Source: Acidobacteriota bacterium (GTDB taxonomy: Bacteria > Acidobacteriota > Terriglobia > Bryobacterales > UBA6623). From it: a stretch of DNA of 64,000 nucleotides. Below are positions 59,151 through 64,000 of this stretch, piece by piece. Under the pieces are notes generated by a model, which was not told the origin of the DNA, searched no databases, and was given only the letters and a program-made list of their open reading frames with translations. Numbering within the stretch: position 1 is the first letter of the stretch; each line of letters starts with the position of its first letter. A program made the position numbers and the translations under genes. The stretch lies in NCBI GenBank assembly GCA_016125275.1, contig WGMB01000011.1, forward strand, positions 186,001 through 250,000, read 5' to 3'.

Positions 59151-62100
59151 TCAATAGCGAAACCGAGCGAAGCTCACCCGGAAGAACAGCGCGTAGAGCG
59201 CCGGGACCACGCCCAACGTGAGGACGGTTGCGAAGAACAGGCCGAAGATGATTGCTATCGCCATCGGCTCCCACATCGGGCCGCCCCCGAGCCACAACGG
59301 AACCAGCCCGCCGATGGTGGTCATCGTCGTCAACACGATGGGCCGTAGACGGCGCTGCGCGGCTTCCACAATGGCGCGAGCCGGTTCGCGGCCGTATTCA
59401 TCCTGTTCGATCTTGATGCGGTCGATCAAAACGATCGCGTTGTTGATCACAATGCCCGCAAGCGAAATCACTCCCAACAGCGTCATGAAACCGAAGTAAG
59501 AGCCGGTGATCAGCAGACCCGCGATGACGCCGATCATGCCGAGCGGGATGGTCAGCAGAATGATCAAGGGCCGGCGGAACGAGTTGAACTGTCCGACCAG
59601 GAGGAACACGATGATCAGCGCCCCAATCGGCGCCTTTTCCACGATCGACTGGTTCGCCTTGCCGGACGTGCGATACTCGCCGCCGAGCTCCCAGGAGTAG
59701 CCGAGGGGCCATTCGCGCTGACGCTCCTTCAGCCACGGCTCGAGTACGTCCGTGATCTCACTGGCCGTCACGGGTGAGTCGATATCCGCGAACACCTGAA
59801 CGCTCTTCAAGCCGTCGCGCCGATAGATTTTGGAAGGCTGCCACTGGATTTCCAGATCTGCAACCTGTTTGAGCGGAGTCGAGCGGCCGGTGATCTGGGA
59901 GTACACGTTCATGCTTTCCAGCTTGCCGATGTCCTGACGGTCGGAGACCGCGGAGCGCAACGTCACCGGGATGACCTTGTTTCCTTCGCGATAGTCGGTC
60001 GCTGCGTAGCCGCTCAAGCCGGAAAGCAACGAGATTGCGATGTCCTGGTGACTCATGCCGCCCCGTTGTGCGCGCGCCTCGTTGATGTTGACGTTGAGCT
60101 TCTTTGTCCGGCTCCCCCAGTCGTCGCCGACATTTCTCGTGCCGGGCAGCTCGCGGAGCTTGGCCTTCGCCTCGTCTGCCAGACGAAACAGAGTCTCGGC
60201 GTTGTCGCCCGATATCCATACGGCCACGGGATGGTCGATCGGGGAGCCCAACTGAAGCGGCTTGATGGTGGCGACCACATCGGGAAGCTCCGATCGGCAG
60301 AACTCTTCGAGCCGAGGGAAAATGTCGGAGAACGCCTGGTGCGAGGTGACATTGAACATCAGGATCGAATACTCGGAGCTGGGGGGTTTGGGATTGTAGG
60401 GCAGGACGAATCGCGGCGCGCCCCGCCCGACGAACGACGACCATCCGGTTACGCCTTCATGCCGTTCGTCATTGACCAGCAACTCTCGTTCGACGAAGTC
60501 CTCGACCCTGCCAACGATCTCCTCGCTCATTTCAACTGCCGCTCCGACCGGCAGCTCCAGTTCCGCCGTAAACATTGGCGTGTCTGACGGTGGGAAGAAG
60601 ATGTTCGGCAACAGTTTGATCCCTTGGAGTGACAGTAAGAACAACGCCACGACGACCGTCAATGACAGCACGGGCGTCCGAACCAGGCCGAGCAGCACGC
60701 GCCGATACAGCCGGTAGGAGACGGTGTTGTAGGCGTCTGAATCCGACTGGGGTTCGACTTTCAAGAAGAGAACGCACAGGAGGGGGATGATGGTGAGCGC
60801 CAAGACCCACGAGGCGAGCAACGTCACGGTCACGACGGTGAAGAGCACGCCGGTGTACTCTCCCGTGCTTGATTCCGCCAGGTAAATGGGGAGAAACGCG
60901 GCCGCCGTGGTGAGCGAAGAGGTTAGCAGCGGTATGCGGAGCTCGCGAGCGGAATCGACCGCCGCCTCCACACGCGGTTTGCCTTCAGCCATCTGCACCA
61001 TGATCGATTCCGACATGACGATGGCGTTGTCCACGAGCATGCCGAGCGCGATGATCAGAGCCGCCAACGACATTTGGTTCAGGGTGATCTCGAGCGCTTG
61101 CATGATGGACAGCGAGGCAAGCATGGCCGTAGGAACCAACGTCGCTACGACCAGCCCCGTGCGCATGCCCAGCATGACGAGCATGACCGCCAGAACGATG
61201 GCGATCGCCTGCGCCACATTGCCCACGAACTCGTCCACTTTTCGCTCGACGGACGCCGGCTGGTAGGCGACGATCTCGAAGTCAACTCCGATCGGGTAAC
61301 GCTCGTTCCAGCGTTTGACCAGTTCCTGGACCTGCCGCCCGAGCGACACGATATTGCCGTCCTGCTTCATCGAAATCGCCAGACCGAGCGCCGGCGCACC
61401 GCGAGAGCCCATCTTCGATCGCGGCGGGTCGACGTAGTCTCGCCGAACCTCGGCAAGATCCTCGAGAAGCAGAAGCTCCGGCCGTCCCGGAACGGAGATG
61501 ACCGTATGGGCGAGATCCTCGACTGAATCGAAGTTTCCCGAGGGCTCCAGCTCGATGCGATCGGTCCCCGTGGTGACGCTGCCTCCGGGGATGATGATGT
61601 TGCGTGACTCGAGGATCTGCTGGAGTTGCGTGACCGAGAGACCAAGCTCGGCCAACCTGGCGTCGTTGTACTCCACGAAGACTCGTTCCTCTTGCGCGCC
61701 GTAGATCTGCACCTTGGCCGTGTCTGACAAACGCAGCAGTTGATCTCTCGCGGATTCAGCGATCTCCTCCAGCGCCGCGTAGCCCATTTGCGGCCGCCCG
61801 TCCGCCGTCCGCCCGTTGGTGACGGCCACGATGATCCCGAAGACATCTCCAAACTCGTCGTTCACCACGGGACCGATGACGCCGCTCGGCAACTCCGGCT
61901 TCGCGCTGTCGACCTTCCTCCTGAGGCTGTCCCAGATGGGCCGCATCTCCTTGTACGAATCCTTGATGTCGGCGTAGACGACCGAGAGCCCTGTCTTTGA
62001 AACGCTGCGGACATGGTCGAGCTCGGGCATTTCCTGAATCGCTTTCTCGATCTTGTCGGTCACGAGATTCTCGACGCGTTCCGGGTTGGCCCCTGGGAAC

Positions 62101-62249
62101 TGCGTCTGGATGACTGCGGTTCGGACGGTGAAGCCCGGGTCCTCCGCTTGGGGGAGGTTCAGAAAAGCCACTCCCCCCGCGATGACCAGCAAGGCGACGG
62201 AAAGAAGAGTGATTCGGTCGTTTTCGATGGCGAAACGTGTGATGTCCAT
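59151..62249 (-). CDS. RND efflux permease (AcrB/HAE1-like), second system
   Basis: 1032-residue proton-driven pump. N-terminal helix (ITLLSVALLVIAGGVAFLNL), then EDPGFTVRTAVIQTQFPGANPERVEN, TM4 region LIIALGMLVDNAIVMSESIM (one Asp where AcrB has an Asp pair, as in many HAE members), a second porter domain, and C-terminal LVGQFNSFRRPLIILLTIPLG and SLAGIVINNAIVLIDRI. Similar to putative multidrug/organic-acid RND pumps with EDPGF motifs. It follows its adaptor gene by 18 bp. Ends 50 bp from the IS3 remnant. Confidence 0.94.
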   Translation of the reverse strand: MDITRFAIENDRITLLSVALLVIAGGVAFLNLPQAEDPGFTVRTAVIQTQFPGANPERVENLVTDKIEKAIQEMPELDHVRSVSKTGLSVVYADIKDSYKEMRPIWDSLRRKVDSAKPELPSGVIGPVVNDEFGDVFGIIVAVTNGRTADGRPQMGYAALEEIAESARDQLLRLSDTAKVQIYGAQEERVFVEYNDARLAELGLSVTQLQQILESRNIIIPGGSVTTGTDRIELEPSGNFDSVEDLAHTVISVPGRPELLLLEDLAEVRRDYVDPPRSKMGSRGAPALGLAISMKQDGNIVSLGRQVQELVKRWNERYPIGVDFEIVAYQPASVERKVDEFVGNVAQAIAIVLAVMLVMLGMRTGLVVATLVPTAMLASLSIMQALEITLNQMSLAALIIALGMLVDNAIVMSESIMVQMAEGKPRVEAAVDSARELRIPLLTSSLTTAAAFLPIYLAESSTGEYTGVLFTVVTVTLLASWVLALTIIPLLCVLFLKVEPQSDSDAYNTVSYRLYRRVLLGLVRTPVLSLTVVVALFLLSLQGIKLLPNIFFPPSDTPMFTAELELPVGAAVEMSEEIVGRVEDFVERELLVNDERHEGVTGWSSFVGRGAPRFVLPYNPKPPSSEYSILMFNVTSHQAFSDIFPRLEEFCRSELPDVVATIKPLQLGSPIDHPVAVWISGDNAETLFRLADEAKAKLRELPGTRNVGDDWGSRTKKLNVNINEARAQRGGMSHQDIAISLLSGLSGYAATDYREGNKVIPVTLRSAVSDRQDIGKLESMNVYSQITGRSTPLKQVADLEIQWQPSKIYRRDGLKSVQVFADIDSPVTASEITDVLEPWLKERQREWPLGYSWELGGEYRTSGKANQSIVEKAPIGALIIVFLLVGQFNSFRRPLIILLTIPLGMIGVIAGLLITGSYFGFMTLLGVISLAGIVINNAIVLIDRIKIEQDEYGREPARAIVEAAQRRLRPIVLTTMTTIGGLVPLWLGGGPMWEPMAIAIIFGLFFATVLTLGVVPALYALFFRVSFARFRY

Positions 62250-62267
62250 GGTCGGGTTCTCTGCCGG

Positions 62268-63362
62268 TTAGGGCTGCTGGTCGGAGAGGAGCACTTGTTG
62301 GCCGTTGGTGATGCGTGCGACCCCAGAGACGACGACCAACTCTCCGTTGTCGAGGCCGTCGAAGATCTCGAGCCCGTCGCTGACCAGCTCGCCGATCCGT
62401 ACGCCTCGACGTTCGACCACTCCCAGCCCGTCGCCGTGGCGGGCGACCACGAAGACGAACCGACCGTCGCGATCCTCGCCCACCGCGTGCGGCGCGATAC
62501 AAAAGCGCGGCCGAGCGTCTGCCGCGCCAAGCTCGAATGTCGCGGCCGCAGCCATGCCGGGCAGAACATCTCGGTCCCTCCGGTTCAGCCGCATCGTCAC
62601 CGCGTAGGTGGAAAGACCTTCGCTCGCCACCGGGGCGACTTCCCTGACTTGGGCTTTGTATTGACGGCTCGGGAAGGCGTCGAAGCGGACCTGCGCCGAC
62701 TGTCCCACGCGAATCTCAGGAATCAACGTCTCCGGGATGGCGACCTCGACATCCGAGAGAGCGCCCGCGGTCAGGGTCACAATCGCCTGCCCCTTGCGCA
62801 CGTTTTCGTTGAGGCCCACCGGAATTTCCGCGACTCGGCCGGAGCTCGGAGATTCCAGACGGCAATATTGAACCTGGAGGCGTGCGGCCTCGAGCTTCTT
62901 CTTCACCGATTCCACATTGGCAGCGCTGGAATCGGCCGCCGCTTGAGCGGCATCGAAGTCAGCCTCTGACGCGTTGCTTCTCTCGTAGAGGCCGCGAACG
63001 CGTTCCAGATCCGCCGTTGCCCGGACCGCTTGCGCTTGCGCCTGGGCGACCGACGCTTCCAGGTCTTCCACCCGCAGCTCGTACTCGGTCGGGTCGAGCT
63101 CGCCGATGAGTTGCCCCTTGCGGACGTCGTCGCCAATCTTCAGCCGGAGAGTTTGCAGCGTACCGTCCACCTTGAAGCTGAGGGTGGATTCCGTACCCGC
63201 CTTGGCGGCTCCGGAGAAGGTTCGCGTGCGGACGCCGCCTCGCGACTGAACCTTGGTGTACGCCACCGGCCTCAAGGGCTCCGGGGAGGACTCTTCGACT
63301 CGCTTGTCACATGCGCAGAAGAGAACCGCGACGGCTAGTGGGATGGTTGTTGTGGCAGTCAT
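62268..63362 (-). CDS. RND efflux periplasmic adaptor, second system
   Basis: 364 residues: lipoprotein signal ending VAVLFCAC, then lipoyl half FKVDGTLQTLRLKIGDDVRKG, coiled hairpin (VEDLEASVAQAQAQAVRATA; AQAAADSSAANVESVKKKLE), second lipoyl half YCRLESPSSGRVAEIPVG, and a beta-barrel. ATG 63362 is preferred because GAGGA lies 7 nt upstream inside the first possible codon run; ATG 63374 is the alternative. It begins within 16 bp of the channel-gene stop. Confidence 0.9.
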   Translation of the reverse strand: MTATTTIPLAVAVLFCACDKRVEESSPEPLRPVAYTKVQSRGGVRTRTFSGAAKAGTESTLSFKVDGTLQTLRLKIGDDVRKGQLIGELDPTEYELRVEDLEASVAQAQAQAVRATADLERVRGLYERSNASEADFDAAQAAADSSAANVESVKKKLEAARLQVQYCRLESPSSGRVAEIPVGLNENVRKGQAIVTLTAGALSDVEVAIPETLIPEIRVGQSAQVRFDAFPSRQYKAQVREVAPVASEGLSTYAVTMRLNRRDRDVLPGMAAAATFELGAADARPRFCIAPHAVGEDRDGRFVFVVARHGDGLGVVERRGVRIGELVSDGLEIFDGLDNGELVVVSGVARITNGQQVLLSDQQP

Positions 63363-63377
63363 TTTGGTCCTCATGTC

Positions 63378-64000
63378 TTACGGCCGGATGTCGAAGCCTG
63401 CGTCTCGGTAGAAATCAGCCAGTCTCTTCAGGAACGTTTCTTGATCCTCGGCAGACCGGTAGTAATCGAACCTACCGACGGCCCGTTCCACGTTCATCAG
63501 GTCGATGAGAAAGTCATAGACGGCGTTGGCGGCGGCGAGGTCCGCAACAAGGGATTGGCTCTGTGCGTCCAGCACGCGGACGATGTCGACGACTCCCTGC
63601 GAGTACGAATCCGTGACCAGATCGAGGTTGCTGCGCGCCGCGCCGGCGGCGTCCTGGGCCAGCCCGATGCCCGCGAAAGACGCTTGGGCCTGATGCAGCG
63701 CAGATCGGATGCGCTGCTCGACGCGCTGCCGGGCCGCCTCTCGTTGGACGGTCCACTCATCGAGTTGGATCTCGGCGCGGGTTCGTTGCGCCCGCAACGC
63801 TCCTCCTTGGAAGAGCGGCAACGTCGCGCTGGCGCCGACTGTCCAGTTCAAAGCGTTTGGCGTCGTCAGGAAATCCTCTTGCGCCAGTCCTCCGGGCAGG
63901 CTAGGCGCGCTGCTGCCCGGACCGCCGTTCTTGAAACCCGTTAGGTCCGCCGAGACTCCGATGGTCGGCACATAGAACGCGCGCTTGGCGGCGAGCAGGG
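63378..64000 (-). CDS. RND outer-membrane factor (TolC family), 5'-truncated by the window edge
   Basis: About 207 C-terminal residues are visible; the frame is open to base 64000 (LLAAKRAFYVPTIGVSADLT). ATLPLFQGGALRAQRTRAEIQLDEW and SYSQGVVDIVRVLDAQSQSL, followed by a helical end, match the second OEP repeat of TolC-type channels. Gene order channel-adaptor-pump is the same as in the 29-35 kb operon. Start and signal peptide lie outside the window. Confidence 0.9.
   Translation of the reverse strand, partial: LLAAKRAFYVPTIGVSADLTGFKNGGPGSSAPSLPGGLAQEDFLTTPNALNWTVGASATLPLFQGGALRAQRTRAEIQLDEWTVQREAARQRVEQRIRSALHQAQASFAGIGLAQDAAGAARSNLDLVTDSYSQGVVDIVRVLDAQSQSLVADLAAANAVYDFLIDLMNVERAVGRFDYYRSAEDQETFLKRLADFYRDAGFDIRP

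Overview
The window is GC-rich bacterial chromosome. It most resembles an Acidobacteriota of the Bryobacterales/Solibacter type. This is an inference from gene content: an Oar-like TonB receptor with an N-terminal carboxypeptidase-regulatory domain, a PEP-CTERM protein, sugar-acid enolase-superfamily enzymes, a DUF6807/'PmoA' lipoprotein, a TMTC-like membrane TPR protein and a FliW-CsrA pair. No rRNA or complete tRNA is present to confirm it.

Layout. 1-11.7 kb: partial glycosyltransferase-like gene, dUTPase, SLC13-type transporter, PEP-CTERM protein, a zapA/zapB-like pair, an amidase, a translationally coupled alpha/beta-hydrolase/ABC ATPase/ABC permease operon (the hydrolase is frameshifted), and a Tat-exported mandelate-racemase-like enzyme. 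11.7-28 kb: TonB receptor, fliW-csrA, TMTC-like TPR protein, KdsC-like phosphatase, secreted hydrolase-like proteins, a PQQ-type beta-propeller carrying EF-hands, uridine kinase, an orphan DUF1778 antitoxin, L-fuconate dehydratase and aldose 1-epimerase. 28.1-36.4 kb: an OMF-MFP-RND efflux operon plus a universal stress protein, bracketed by related REP-like double-hairpin repeats. 36.5-47.7 kb: a complete nitrate assimilation locus on the minus strand (hemD, nirB, nirD, a DmsB-DmsC fusion, nasA, narK, an alginate-export-type porin, a DUF7009 protein). 47.7-48.8 kb: gene-poor DNA holding the 3' end of a class II tRNA, a candidate attachment site. 48.8-58.5 kb: ten minus-strand genes forming a regulatory/detoxification block (cupin, SDR, MBL hydrolase, sigma-54 activator, MEDS sensor, ECF41 sigma factor, PRC-barrel protein, two NmrA-like paralogues, haloperoxidase-like hydrolase). 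58.9-64 kb: an IS3-family remnant and a second OMF-MFP-RND efflux operon, cut by the window end.

How the genes work together. The nitrate locus encodes uptake (porin, NarK), reduction of nitrate to nitrite (NasA), reduction of nitrite to ammonium (NirBD) and a siroheme-precursor enzyme (HemD). The unusual part is a DmsBC-type iron-sulphur/membrane-anchor fusion overlapping nasA by ATGA. It suggests that the 'assimilatory' nitrate reductase is fed from membrane quinol instead of ferredoxin or NADH. The 48.8-58.5 kb block pairs an ECF41 sigma factor with the NmrA-like epimerases that this sigma class typically accompanies, and with a sigma-54 activator whose 3' flank holds a perfect 12-bp inverted repeat.

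Two scale-spanning patterns stand out. About ten genes, mostly in the first 28 kb, have a TANNNT hexamer 6-9 nt before the start codon, consistent with leaderless or near-leaderless transcripts. Most genes of the 48.8-58.5 kb block instead carry a strong GGAG Shine-Dalgarno. Together with the tRNA fragment and the IS remnant this suggests an acquired segment from about 48 kb rightwards.
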